A stretch of 64,000 bases of DNA. It comes from Halichoerus grypus (Eukaryota; Chordata; Mammalia; Carnivora; Phocidae). Of the stretch, positions 20,062 to 30,412 are shown piece after piece; within the stretch, counting starts at the first letter, position 1; each line of letters begins with the position of its first letter. Under the pieces are notes generated by a model. That model was not told the origin of the DNA. It saw only the letters and a list, made by a program, of their open reading frames with translations, and did no database searches. Position numbers and translations under genes: made by a program. The DNA lies in contig NC_135722.1 of assembly GCF_964656455.1 (NCBI RefSeq), positions 89,647,313-89,711,312 of the forward strand, given 5' to 3'.

Positions 20062-22228
20062 TAAAGGATGATGAAAAATAATTCACAGAGATTTATATCT
20101 TGATTTTTGTTTCTGACAACCTGTTGACAAGCAAGAGAAAAAGAGATGTATTCTTTGCCTCATCATAGATAATTCAAATGAGGTACAGAAAAGCGGGAAA
20201 TGTTGATAAAAGAGGAGAATGGAAATTCACCTCCTGACCTTTTCAGGCTACTGTCTCAGGACTTTTCTGTGCCCCTCTAGAGCCCGGTGTTTTCTTACTG
20301 TGTACTTTTCCCTCCCCGTCAGGAAGCAGGCCAAAGCTCAGTAGAGAGCCCGTTGCTGAGTGATCTCTGAATTTCAGGTAGTTAAAGTAGAAAGTGGCAC
20401 TTCATAATTATATAGTAATGGCATAATTATCTGAAGGTGCCTTATAATTACCTCCCTCCTCCCCAAGCTCCTTGAGCTGCTTCAACTGGGATCCATGGTT
20501 CCCGTCCCCTTCCTGTCCTGTGTCAATGCAATGCCACTTGGCCAATAGTAAGCATTTGGCATGGATGGTTGTATCTTAATAAAGGAGGAACACTCCAGTG
20601 GATTATCTCAAAAACTCAGAACTCATGGGCTATCACGGTTACTACGTGGAAAATCCATTTCAAGTCATTCTGTACATAGTGCCAGATAAATGAGATGGGA
20701 GGTGAAGAGATCATTGTGAAGCCATTAAATCTAGATGCTTCTTCAGTGTTATCTCAAAGGGACTCTGTGACTTCAGTACACCATCCTGAAGATCTCCCCC
20801 AGACTACCATATGCAATTTTTCCTTATTTGTAATTTCCAATCCCATGACAACCAGATTTCCTATTGGTTTAGCTTTGAAAGAAAAGAAAAAAAAAATCCC
20901 CACCACTCTCCACCAAAGAAAAATACCTGCATTATTCCTTCGTCTTGACGTGGAATATAGCTCCAAACTGACAACCTCTGAGCAAGCAACACACCCAAAT
21001 ATAAGGGCAGAGAGTGAAAACAATCAGCTCAGGTGGGGATAACAAAGGAACTTTCAGTCAATAGCATACATCACCCGCTTTGAAAAATGGCTGTCTGAAT
21101 GAACACCCCGTCTCAAGAAAGGAAGGGCCAAGGGAGTCATTAATGAAAGCAAGAAACTCAGTTTTACATCTCATTCAAAAGATGGATTCACTGTACTGCT
21201 CTCGATCCAGGTGGGTGAGTTAGTCTAGTGTGGAATTTGTCTGCCCTCGCTGAAAACTCAGGTTAGGCAATGAATTATTCCAAGTAAATTAAGTGTATCG
21301 ATCCCCTCCCCTTCCTGACACTTTGCAGATATTGCTATCAAATCATGCTCCATGCAAGTGTCAGTTTTTGCCACAGACATCTGAAGAGGGGAGCAAATAA
21401 TCTCCTGAGTTTCTCAGAGCCTAATAAGTACTCGTGCGGTATGATAAAACCGGAGGGGACCAGACAATGAGAGTCCTGCTGTGATGAGACTGGCTGGTTA
21501 ATGTGGAAAGCTAGCACACTCAGTTGATAAGGACAAAGTCATGGGTGTACTCCCATACTTCTCAGGGAGTATCAGGTCCTGGGCACGGGTTGCATCTGAA
21601 CTCTGGCCCATTTTCATGCAAATGAAAGTGAACCATAGAGAAGATCAGGCAAAGGAATATGGATAGAAATTGCGACTCTATCACAATTCTGCGAGAACAA
21701 TCAGACCCCAGAGCCTATGAGTAGGACGTAGCCTAAAACTTTTATAAACTGTAAGGAGTCAGCCTCTTTCAAGGTGAAGACGTGCATCATTTCATTAGGG
21801 GTCTCAACTGGGGCTTGCTTCTTTGATGTTGAATTTTCTTCCCCATCATAATGACCAGACTCCTCCTTTTCTGAATGATAAATTCTTAATCCAAAAAATA
21901 AAAAAAAAAAGATATTTCTCTGTCTTACCTTGTTGAGCTGTCTTTTTTGGCCAAGAACGACCATACAGAAGCTGTGGAATGTATTTGAAGGGTGAAATGT
22001 CTAAAGATGAATGGTCTGGCTCAGATATCTAACCAATGTATACTATAAAGTATTATTTTCATCCACATTAAAGTCCCTTATCGCGTTCTGAAATACGTAT
22101 GGATGAAAGGATGTGATGTCTGAATTTGCTTCAAAATTATCCAGTGACATGGGAGGAAGGGAGGAGAGATGAAACAGAATTGGCCATGGCTTGATCATTG
22201 TTGAGGCTGGGTGATGGTCCATGGGAAT
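20062..22228. other. Flanking DNA, no gene seen
   Basis: Over 2 kb without a recognised repeat or exon. AT-rich homeodomain-like words occur near 20405-20455. Confidence 0.35.
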
Positions 22229-22236
22229 TCTAATGC

Positions 22237-22423
22237 CAGTGGTTCTCAAACATTAGCAGGCATCAGAATTATCAGAAGGCTTGTTAAAACACAGATAGCT
22301 GGGCCCCAACCCAGGCATTCTGATTCCAGAGGTCTGGGGTGGGGCCGAAGGATTTGCCTTTCTAACAAGTTCTCAGGGGCTGCTGATGCTGCTGGCCCAG
22401 GAACCCCACACTTAGAACAGCTG
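22237..22423 (+). mobile_element. MER5A-type hAT-Charlie MITE
   Basis: Begins 'cagtggttctcaaacatta', contains 'aggcttgttaaaacacagat', 'ggtctggggtggggccgaag' and 'tttctaacaagttctcaggg', and ends 'cttagaacagctg'. The 187-bp length is close to the 189 bp I recall for MER5A. The ends are degraded inverted repeats. Confidence 0.75.
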
Positions 22424-23040
22424 TATTTTCCTATATTCTCCATTTCTAAGGATTAAAAAAAAAATCAAGGGGGACTGAGCTGGGCTGGCACAACGAAGCA
22501 AGCTGGAGACGGAGTTTCTACTCTTCCTGCTGGTACCCTCAGACAGACAGCAACCAAAAAAAAGACAGAAAAGAGACATAGACAACAGAAAAAACAAAAA
22601 CAACAAAAAAAAAAAAACACTGAACAATCAACTCAACTCAAACTGGACTGAGTTTGGGGAAATTAATGTTGGCTTTCCTCATGTGCTTTGAACCTGTGTC
22701 CATATAATTGTTATGGAGTGTGCTAGCTTCTCTGGTTCGGGGCCATGCAATTAAGCAATCTGAATAACCAGGATCTCTGGCTGGTCTTTTAATACAGGAG
22801 CTAGCATTGGGCCGTGTTTTATACACAAGGATGGCACCACTTCCCATATTTGCCTGAGACTTGGGGTCAACATGTGTACTCAGAAACTTTCCCTCCAGAT
22901 TTTCAGATATGCCAAGTTCTAGATGACGGATATGGAAGTTCCTGGATCTCATGGGGTCTAAAAGCATCAGATGATGAAGAAAGAAAATCTCAAGCTTGAG
23001 ACTGGATAGTCCTAGGAAGGACATCAGAACTTTCTCAGCC
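22424..23040. other. Unassigned DNA with A-rich tract
   Basis: An A-rich CAAA-type tract spans about 22550-22617. No exon or SINE head is attached to it. Confidence 0.4.
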
Positions 23041-23049
23041 TAATTTTAT

Positions 23050-23600
23050 TGTGTTTAGATGCCATTTAGCAAACAATGACTATATGCCAGGCATTGAGCA
23101 ATACACTCTGCAAAAATAATTCCCCAAAATGGTCCTTGACCTTGAAGATCTCACATAGAGTGTAGAAGGTAGACATGTAAATAAGTAATTATAACTGTTA
23201 ATAGAGATATAATAAGAGCTCATAAATGCTGTGGAAACTTAGATGAATAAGCTGCTCCTTCTTTACTGAGGGGAGGAGGAGGGAAGCAAACTTCTCATAG
23301 AATGAGAGTCTAACTGGTTCTTGAGCAATGGGCACCTGTTTATTAGGCAAAGGGGTGAGTTGAAGGAGGAAAGGCATACCAAGAGAGGAAATGATGAGAA
23401 AGGTATGGAAAAGGAAAGGTGGCAGTCCATGAAGAGTAGTCTGGCTTAAGGGTGGGTTGTGAAGGAGGGGGGCTGGCAGTAGGCCGAAAAGATATGTTGG
23501 TTTGACAAACCCCCTATAACACGATGGAGAGTTTATATTCTATCATAGGGAGCACGCACATTTTTAAGCATGGGAAAGATACTACAGAACTGCATTTCAA
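23050..23600 (+). mobile_element. Ancient mammalian repeat, family not named
   Basis: 'actatatgccaggcattgag', 'gaccttgaagatctcaca' and 'gacatgtaaataagtaatta' belong to a widespread ancient family whose text also shows up near 24810, 37040, 52270 and 54930. Purine-rich throughout. Confidence 0.4.
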
Positions 23601-23750
23601 ACAGACACATGTGGTAGAACATTGGGGAAACTAGGCAATGAGTTGAGGGGGTTTGGGATTCAGACAGAGGTGATAAATACCGGATCTCAGCCTCCAGAGT
23701 TCAGAATATTTAGGGTAGGAAGCCCATTTGTAGCATGTTAATAGAAAAGG

Positions 23751-23770
23751 TGTGTGTGTGTGTGTGTGTG
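23751..23770. repeat. (TG)10 microsatellite
   Basis: An uninterrupted TG run of 20 bases. Nearby, 23829-23846 is an 18-bp perfect palindrome made of CTAT/ATAG units. Confidence 0.95.
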
Positions 23771-23859
23771 CATGTCTGAGCATACATAAACTTACATAAC
23801 TTTATAAAGATGGATGTGCAACTTTTATATCTATCTATAGATAGATTTTTTTTTATATG

Positions 23860-24800
23860 AACAGAAGGAAGGAAAAAAAGAAGGGAGGGAGGAGGCAGAG
23901 AGAAACCCAGGAGGGAAGGGAAAGTACCCTACACAATAAGTAAACAAGAGAAAGGAAAGTTTGTCAGCTGGGCAGGAAGCTGGACGAGGCTTCTAGTGAG
24001 GTGCACCTGTTCTCTGGGCTGCCAGAAAGGTTTACTAAATTCTACCATTGATCGGCCCAGGGGGTGTGTGCATGTTTGTGTGGGGAGGGGTCGTGAAAAA
24101 GAATAATGGGGGAGAAGGATAAAAAGCAGCATAATTTCTAAGACTTTGAATACCACAAATGAGTCATCAAGTGGAATTTCACTTTGTCTTTCCATATTTC
24201 CACAATTAGCCTATTCATGTACACAAAAAGAGCACATGGCACATTCCGAAATGACACAAGACTTGTTCCAAGCTCTGAAGAGGGATGCTGGGACTCGTCT
24301 TCCCTGCCATCCCTGGAGTGTGGACAGAGGTCCTGGCCTCTGCACTCGCCGGTGACGAGACAAGGCACGGGGGCCCCGCCACCTCCTTTCATAACGTTTC
24401 TCATATCTTTTCTTCCCTGTAAATTATACTCTCCAGGCCTTTGCTGGGAGAGATAATGCTGCTCCCATGTGAAGTGAATACCCAGTGCCCTGCGTGCATG
24501 AGTGTGTCAAGGCTAACCAGGTCTATTGTTCTTAAACAGTGCTGCCGGAGAATTGTCTCCTTGTGCAGAGTGATGCTGAAGAGATAAAAATATCTTTTAT
24601 TTCTATAGTGCTATGCATCTTAAAGTGTGTTCCACATTTTGCAAACTATATATAGGCTCAATTCATTACCCATCCCCATAAAATACAGCCAGAGCTGTGG
24701 CAGGCACATGCCAGATGTTTGACAATGGTTTAATAACACAGCGGAGAAGAAGTTAAATTGGATTCAGAAAACAGGAAATAGGATGTGGGGCACTAGGTAA
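23860..24800. other. Flanking DNA, no gene seen
   Basis: A GGAA-rich purine tract spans 23862-23930. No exon or family repeat recognised. Confidence 0.35.
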
Positions 24801-24809
24801 AACTCTCCC

Positions 24810-25010
24810 ATTCATTCAACATTATGTGTTGAGTGCCTACCACCTACCAGGGCAAAAGCTGGTGCACAGGTAGTGAACTGGGGAGGCCCCACTCCTACCC
24901 TCATGGAGCTGCCGAGATATCGAGGAAGATTCACAAGCAGGCCCATTTTCCAGTCGAGTAGGATTTGTATTAAGACCAAGGTAAAAATACAAGGTGTCAC
25001 GGTCCTTATT
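24810..25010 (+). mobile_element. Ancient mammalian repeat, family not named
   Basis: 'tgttgagtgcctaccaccta' and 'taccctcatggagctgccg' are the 'accumulating size/ledger' type phrases of the same ancient family as 23050. Highly diverged. Confidence 0.35.
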
Positions 25011-26560
25011 GCCTTTCAAGGGAAGCCTGTACAACTAGCCACTCTGGCCTCAGCCTTCCCTTACTTTAATAAAAGGTTTGCATCTAGGGCAATTATAGGA
25101 TGTACGTTGAAGAAAAGCTGTTCTTGAACCCAGAATCCAGGCATGGTGGGGCATGGTTCTGGGAAAAATAAGGAGAGGAGGGAGAGCACCAGTGAAGCAA
25201 GTTGCAGAAAGACTGAGGACAGTTAAGAGCAGGAGGAACACGGAACAGTTTGGGGGAAAGCTGGAACCAACGAGAGCAGAGGGGTCTATGGGGATTCCAG
25301 ACCGGCCACTGTTTTCTCATGGGTGGGGATCAGCCACTCCCAATCACTTGCCCTGACACTGGGAGCACCGTGCGAGCGCCTCCAAATCTCTCCAGTCTGA
25401 GAGGGGTAGCCTCTGGAGAGTAGGCAACAGAATCTCAGGACTGGGAGGGATCCTGGGGAGCCGCTGTCTCAAACCAGTCATTTTCATAGACGAAGAAAGA
25501 CATGCCCAGATTCATAAAGTGGTTACAGTGTGTCCAGGCCAGACAGAGCCCGGTCCATAGACGTGCCATGATCCCCTCCCTCAGGCTTGATCTTAGGGGA
25601 ATCAGGGGAGACAGATTCATCCTGCCCTTTGGGGGATGCTTCCAAAAGCTGAAGACCTGGTCCTTTGGGCCCTTCTGCACTCCCATGGAGAGACTGACCA
25701 CAGGGATCAGGGTTTATGACCCACCTCCACAGTTGTGATAAGGAAATGTGGCTCAGAAAATGAAAAAGAAATCGGCCAGAAGATTGTCACTGTCCAGGTC
25801 AGACAGGGTGCCACCCAGGAAGGACCCCTGAAGGCCTTTTGGTCTCTGGAAGTATATGCGGCTTTGAGCTCTTATTAACTTACCCAGGACGGAGAGCCGG
25901 ATTACCCTAAACTCCCAGGAGAGGCCCGTTCAAGATGTGTTTAAATCCCTGGACAAGAAAGTACTAGCCAGCACTGGCAGGATATATGAAAAACAAAAGG
26001 AAATGTGGTTTATAATGTATTTGTGCAATAAATATTGTGAAGAGGCATTAAACAGGAAATTCTCCACTCATGATGACTGCCTGTCTCATAAAACAGCCTC
26101 TCCCTCTCCCTCTCTTTATTCAGGCTAACAGCACCTCAGGAACACAAGCAGACAGAGAGGGCGCCAGGCCACCAGGAGCAGTGTGGGAGAGTAAGGAGGG
26201 CAGGGCAATACAAATACAAGACCCCAAGATTGGGGCTCTGGGCTGCATCTCAGCCCCCATCAGCTTCCTGTAGGGCCTCCGGCAAGTGAGCCTAGGCAGA
26301 CCCATCTAGAAAGGATCCAGCCTGACAGATGACCTCCAGGGCAATTTCTGTGTAATTAAAAAGCCAATGAGATGTTTCATAAATTGGTTTCCATGTCTCC
26401 ACCTGTGTTTGCTTCTTCCCAGTTAGAAGACAAACTTCTTCCCAACTAGAAGACCTTCGTGTATTCATTCCACATGTCTTTTCTTAAGTATCCCACACAG
26501 GCCTTTGCCCAAATGGAGGAAATAATAAATATTACAGACGTCGAACTAACAGCCAAGGGA
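25010..26560. other. Flanking DNA, no gene seen
   Basis: No exon or repeat recognised apart from a 23-bp imperfect tandem duplication at 26412-26457 ('cttcttcccagttagaagac' then 'cttcttcccaactagaagac'). Confidence 0.35.
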
Positions 26561-26890
26561 AATGTCACTGGAAAGTAGTGATGAGCTAGGGTCTGCGTGG
26601 TCTGTAATGAACTCGGGCCGCTCAGGGCCCCCTCCCCCCCCACACTGCTGCATCTGGACCCCTCCTGCCTCACTCTCTTTGTCCCAGACCTCAGAAAACT
26701 CTGGGGGGCACGCTTGCTGCCGGGTGGGCTTGGAAGCAGTCCTGCGGAGACTTGGCCCTTCCGAAGCTTCTTGGCCAGCGAGCAGCAGAATCTGGAGCCA
26801 GCCCTCATTCTCTGCGGGCTCCGGCCTCCGCGTAGCTCTCGCCCGCCAGAGCCGGGTGGTTCAAGGGACACAGGACTGGGCACTGAAGGC

Positions 26891-26934
26891 CGGGGGGGGG
26901 GGGGGCGGAAGGCGGGGGGGGGGGCGGTGCTGGG
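26891..26934 (+). repeat. Long G runs (G-quadruplex-prone)
   Basis: Two runs of 11 or more G separated by 'cggaaggc'. Exact run lengths may be affected by assembly or sequencing slippage. Confidence 0.85.
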
Positions 26935-27261
26935 GACTGATGAACTCGGCCGCCCCGGTTACGGTCCAGGAGAAGAAACGCTGGAGAGGATGCCACCTGC
27001 TGGTGAGGGACCCCGGCTTGCGCGGTGGGCGCAGCAGAGACCTGGAGCCTGGATGTGCAGAGAACCAGAATTCGGGCAGTTTTCCAAGTGCTTGGTTTTC
27101 TGCTGTCTCTTTAGGGCTGTCACCTCCACGGGGCCGTGCCCCAAGCTCCGGTGCCTCGCGTCCCGCATTCGGGACGCGCAGGCTCCTACTGGGGGGGCGG
27201 TCTTCCTCCTCCCCGCCGCTCCTTTCCCCTCCCCTCTCCTTCTTTCCCCTCCCCCCCTTCT

Positions 27262-27341
27262 CCTCGCCTCGCCTCCCCTCCCCTCGCCTCGCCTCCCCTC
27301 CCCTCGCCTCGCCTCCCCTCCCCTCCCCTCGCCTCGCCTCG
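27262..27341 (+). repeat. 20-bp polypyrimidine minisatellite, about 4 units
   Basis: A unit of the form CTCGCCTCGCCTCCCCTCCC repeats about four times with small changes. The plus strand is C/T with scattered G; the minus strand has repeated GGGG-A-GGGG blocks able to form G-quadruplexes. It explains the repetitive 'LASPPLASPP'-like open frames on the plus strand. Confidence 0.92.
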
Positions 27342-27505
27342 CTGCGCGCTCCGAGGTCTAAGACTCTCCACTCTTCTCCATCAGGTGGAGCCGTCCGCGC
27401 CTCCCGCCCCCCGCCTCGCCCGCGAACTGCGCGCAGGCACCTTGCAGCGCCAGGAGGTTAACCGAGCCCCCGGAGGAGGTGAGGCCAAGGAGGGGCGAGG
27501 CGGAG

Positions 27506-27637
27506 ATGGCCGGGCCGCCGTCGGGGCTGGCGCCAGAGCCCGGCCGGCTGTGGGTCCTGCAGGTACCGCTGTCGTTCTCGCCGCCCCACGTGGTGGCTGC
27601 CGAAGATTGCCGTGGGTTTTCCGGCACTCAGGCTTGA
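27506..27637 (+). CDS. Candidate 43-codon small ORF or alternative first exon (weak)
   Basis: I do not recognise this frame. It begins with ATG in strong context (G at -3, G at +4), reads MAGPPSGLAPEPGRLWVLQ to position 27562, and there meets a possible splice donor CAG|GTACCG in phase 0. Unspliced, it runs on to a TGA at 27635-27637, giving 43 residues, Pro/Gly/Ala-rich at first. If spliced to KIRREL3 exon 2, which needs a phase-1 upstream exon, it would be out of frame, so it would act as a leader or uORF, not as an alternative N-terminus. It may equally be a chance frame in a CpG island. Confidence 0.15.
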   Translation: MAGPPSGLAPEPGRLWVLQVPLSFSPPHVVAAEDCRGFSGTQA

Positions 27638-27719
27638 AACGCCTCCCGGTCCTTTTAGAGGCAGGCAGCTCACCACTTAATCCAAGCTTTTTTTCCTTTC
27701 TGCCGGAGCCCGGAGGCTG

Positions 27720-27767
27720 CGGGGAGGGGGCGGAAGGGGGTTGGGGGGGCGGAAGGGGGAGGGGGGA
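27720..27767 (+). repeat. G-rich tract with at least five G runs
   Basis: Runs of 4 to 7 G separated by short A/C/T spacers (GGGG-A-GGGGG-CGGAA-GGGGG-TT-GGGGGGG and on). It satisfies the usual G-quadruplex pattern on the plus strand. Confidence 0.9.
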
Positions 27768-27789
27768 AGAAGGGAACAGGCCCAGCTGG

Positions 27790-29930
27790 CTAGGGGGATC
27801 AGAGCCAGTCTGAGGGTCGTGAGGCCGGTCTCAGGGACCAGTGGGAGAGTGAAACAAGGTCCTTCCAACCTCGGATTCCCACCATCCCTCTCCTGTCCAA
27901 GATCGAGTGTGTGTGTGTGTGTGTGTGGTGCGCACACGCCTGTACGTGGGCCTGATTTGCGTGTATTGCACAGTTCACTAGCTTCATGACCCTGGTTTTG
28001 TAATATTTCCCTGGGGGCTGAATTAAGCAAATCTGGGCCCCAGGCCACTTAGGAATTAGCAGTCAAAATCAAACAGCAGCTTAAAGGATAAATGTTAGTT
28101 AAAACATCCAGTGTTGCTTTGTGAGGTAGGGTGTACATTCTCATATTAGTCTTATTCACTGCAAGGCTTGCCTTAAGAATGGTGCCCAGACCTTAAATTT
28201 CTCCCCTCACCCAGTAGGTTTAATGGAGAGCTCCTACTAAAGTTAAAGCACTCTACATGCCATGTTCTTACTCTTACCATGTTGTCTGACATAGGTTGTT
28301 TAGAATCATCATTCATCTTGCGTATGTGTTTCTGATTTGCCTCTTCTGTTTCACTGTCTTCTCTGTCATCGAGTCAGCGGGGCTGAGGCTGTGCTGACAC
28401 TTTGCTTCTGTACCTTGTTTGCTAATTTAGCTGATGGTGTGTCTCTTTTGGGTCCTCTTGGTTTCTGTTGCTCAGCATTTCTTTTCTCCCCCAAAGCTTG
28501 CTTACAGATTTCCCTTTGATCTGTTTAACAGCCTCTAAGGGATGCAGTTAAACTATTAAGTTAAGAGTAGAAAAGTCAACAAAGCAGACACCTACTAATT
28601 TGTAGATCTTTGATATCAACTACCAGATACAAGTAAGCCCCTACCAGCACACACTTTTCTCATGGGGCCCTACTTCTCTTTTCTTGTTCATCAATACCAA
28701 GGGATACATTTTTAAAGTTAACATCCACATGGAAACTTGGCGTTGGAATGTGCCTTGAAGTCAGTAAAATCCCCCAAGTACGTAATACTGATGGAGAGAA
28801 GGCTAAGAGTTTCCCAAAGACCTCCCCAAGGTCCAGTGACTGAAAAAAGCAATGAATGACTTTGTACTGAAAGGCACTCATCAAGAGAGCATCTTCCAGC
28901 TTTCTCCCCCTACTCTTTAGCCCCCCCTTCTTCTGTATAATGCTGCATATTATACTCAGTTGTAACTATCCTTATAGTTTGTATCTCACGTGTATACTCT
29001 GCTTCCACAATAAACTGTGAGTTCCAGAAGGCATGGTCTGTGCCTGGGATTTTAGCTCCCCCAATGCCTGCTTATCCCAGGTATATCTAAATGTCCACCA
29101 AGGAAACAGACCTAGAGAAATTGTTTGTTATCCTGGAGAAAAACAGAGCTTGATCCGAGTGTGGGCTTCACAACAGGTAAAAGACCTGAAGGTTCTTCCC
29201 AGGCAGTTGCCTATGACCTTGGCCTCTCCTTCGCAATAGGATTCACAACACCTCTTGGAGAAAAAGACACTCTGAAAGTGATGGAGCCCTTATTAGAGGA
29301 GAGGCTGCAAATGCAAAAACAGGCTACTCCCCTCTCCTTGTTGGGAAATGCACAAACCAGGATGGTAATAATAATAAATGGGCATGTGTCACAGACCTGC
29401 TTGATTTCCCTCTAGTTCCTTCATTTTGTTTTGGAGGACTACTGCAAAGCAAACTAAGGTCTAAACGTTCGGGTTTTTATGACCTACCTCCCCCTTCTAG
29501 GAAAGTCTCCAAAAAATGTAAAACGTGCTTATCTCTTCCCCAACTCTGAGGCTCCCGCTGCAATCACACATTGGCCAAGTCCTTCCCGGGGAAAGATGCA
29601 CACCCCCACCCCCACCCCTCGCTGCTTCGCTGTTTCCCTTTCAGCCAGTTCCCAATCCCCCGTGCAAAGGCAGGGCACGCATATTTTAATGCGTGTGCCT
29701 GCATATAGTCCCCCTCAACTTCACTCCCGTTGAACAACATTATGTGGTGTGGACAAAAAGTCACAGTCGGCTCCCTGTTCAAGATGCCTTTTGGCCAATA
29801 ATGGTGACAAAAGCTGCATTTCCCCCTGTTTGGGGGGGGAAAGGAGAAGGGAAGAGAGAGCAGAGCCTCCCCGTCCGCCCTCCGCTTTGCACAGATCTCC
29901 TTTTTCCAAGTGTTTCCTCTTTAATTATGA
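27790..29930. other. DNA between the two CpG islands, no gene seen
   Basis: Apart from a GT microsatellite at 27907-27927 and a CCCCCA tract near 29600, no repeats or exons are recognised. CCAAT-type words occur at 29795 (ttggccaata) and in reverse at 29569 (cattggcca), within 800 bp of the exon. Confidence 0.4.
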
Positions 29931-30091
29931 CCTGTTCCCCCTCCCTCGCCCCCCCGCCCCAGCTTCAGTGAAAGGAGCCCTTCTGTCACTCGTCACTGGC
30001 TCCCGCGCCCGCCCGCTCGCGAGCTCGCTGTGGGAGGAGCCCGCCGCCGGAGGAAGCCAAGCCGTGCGCCCCGGCTGCCGAGAGCCACAGA

Positions 30092-30148
30092 ATGGATCTG
30101 CTCCGAGCGGGGACGTCGCTGACGAGCCCGGCTTCCCGCGGCGGCTAG
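30092..30148 (+). CDS. Upstream ORF 1 in putative KIRREL3 leader
   Basis: ATG with A at -3 and G at +4 (strong initiation context) opens an 18-codon frame, MDLLRAGTSLTSPASRGG, ended by TAG at 30146-30148. It ends 209 nt before the KIRREL3 start, enough room for reinitiation. A regulatory uORF is proposed, not a functional peptide. It depends on the mRNA starting upstream of 30092. Confidence 0.4.
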   Translation: MDLLRAGTSLTSPASRGG

Positions 30149-30239
30149 GAGCCCGGCCACTGGCCCCGGCAGGCTGCAGAGACCCGGAGGCCCCGAGGAG
30201 AGCGGCGCCGCGCCGAGGGACGGACGCACGGACAGCCCG

Positions 30240-30412
30240 ATGGTTGGCGCGAACCCGGGAGGACCGCGGCGGAGGCTGAGCACGGCGAGCCGCCCGGGAG
30301 GAGAAACTAACTGCCAACCCAAGTTGCCCCGCCGGCTTTCCCTTGCTGCGCTGAGGAATGAAACCTTTCCAGCTCGATCTGCTCTTCGTGTGCTTCTTCC
30401 TTTTCAGTCAAG
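30240..30412 (+). CDS. Upstream ORF 2, overlapping the KIRREL3 start (open to the exon end)
   Basis: ATG with C at -3 and G at +4 (moderate to weak context) lies 118 nt before the KIRREL3 ATG in a different frame. It reads open to the splice donor at 30412; the first in-frame stop in genomic DNA (30414-30416) is intronic. In mRNA the frame continues into exon 2, outside the window. If used, it would bypass the main start. Confidence 0.35.
30358..30412 (+). CDS. KIRREL3: KIRREL3 (NEPH2) first coding exon, signal-peptide start
   Basis: The exon encodes MKPFQLDLLFVCFFLFSQ and ends with one base of the next codon (phase 1) at the donor CAAG|GTAGGA, GT at 30413-30414. This matches, from memory, the N-terminus of mammalian KIRREL3, where the next residue is Glu; a G carried over fits GAA/GAG. 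KIRREL3 is a single-pass adhesion protein of the nephrin/NEPH family with five extracellular Ig domains. It acts in synapse formation and axon sorting and binds itself in trans. The visible part is the start of the signal peptide: a Lys, a short polar stretch, then a hydrophobic Leu/Phe-rich core. The ATG has G at -3. All Ig domains, the membrane segment and the PDZ-binding tail lie in later exons beyond 64 kb. The CpG island around it supports a genuine first exon. Confidence 0.88.

Larger units (their letters stand above)
26600..27790. promoter_or_regulatory. Upstream CpG-rich island, possible alternative or antisense promoter
   Basis: GC-rich DNA with frequent CpG, best at 27000-27200 and 27390-27640, lies about 2.6 kb upstream of the KIRREL3 exon. 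It includes long G runs, a polypyrimidine minisatellite and two possible plus-strand splice donors: GAG|GTGAGG with GT at 27479, and CAG|GTACCG with GT at 27563. I recall that antisense non-coding transcripts (KIRREL3-AS series) are annotated at the human locus, but the sequence does not tell which strand, if any, is transcribed here. The long open frames in this island are low-complexity Pro/Ser/Arg/Gly-rich chance frames. Confidence 0.5.

Noticed and set aside
23829..23846. 18-bp perfect palindrome of CTAT/ATAG units
   Set aside because: It is simple-sequence in nature, beside a TG microsatellite, and needs no special explanation.
26562..27813. Three long overlapping plus-strand frames (225-299 residues) in the upstream CpG island
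   Set aside because: They are low-complexity Pro/Ser/Arg/Gly frames caused by GC-rich, stop-poor sequence and the 20-bp minisatellite; all three frames are open at once and none shows a domain.
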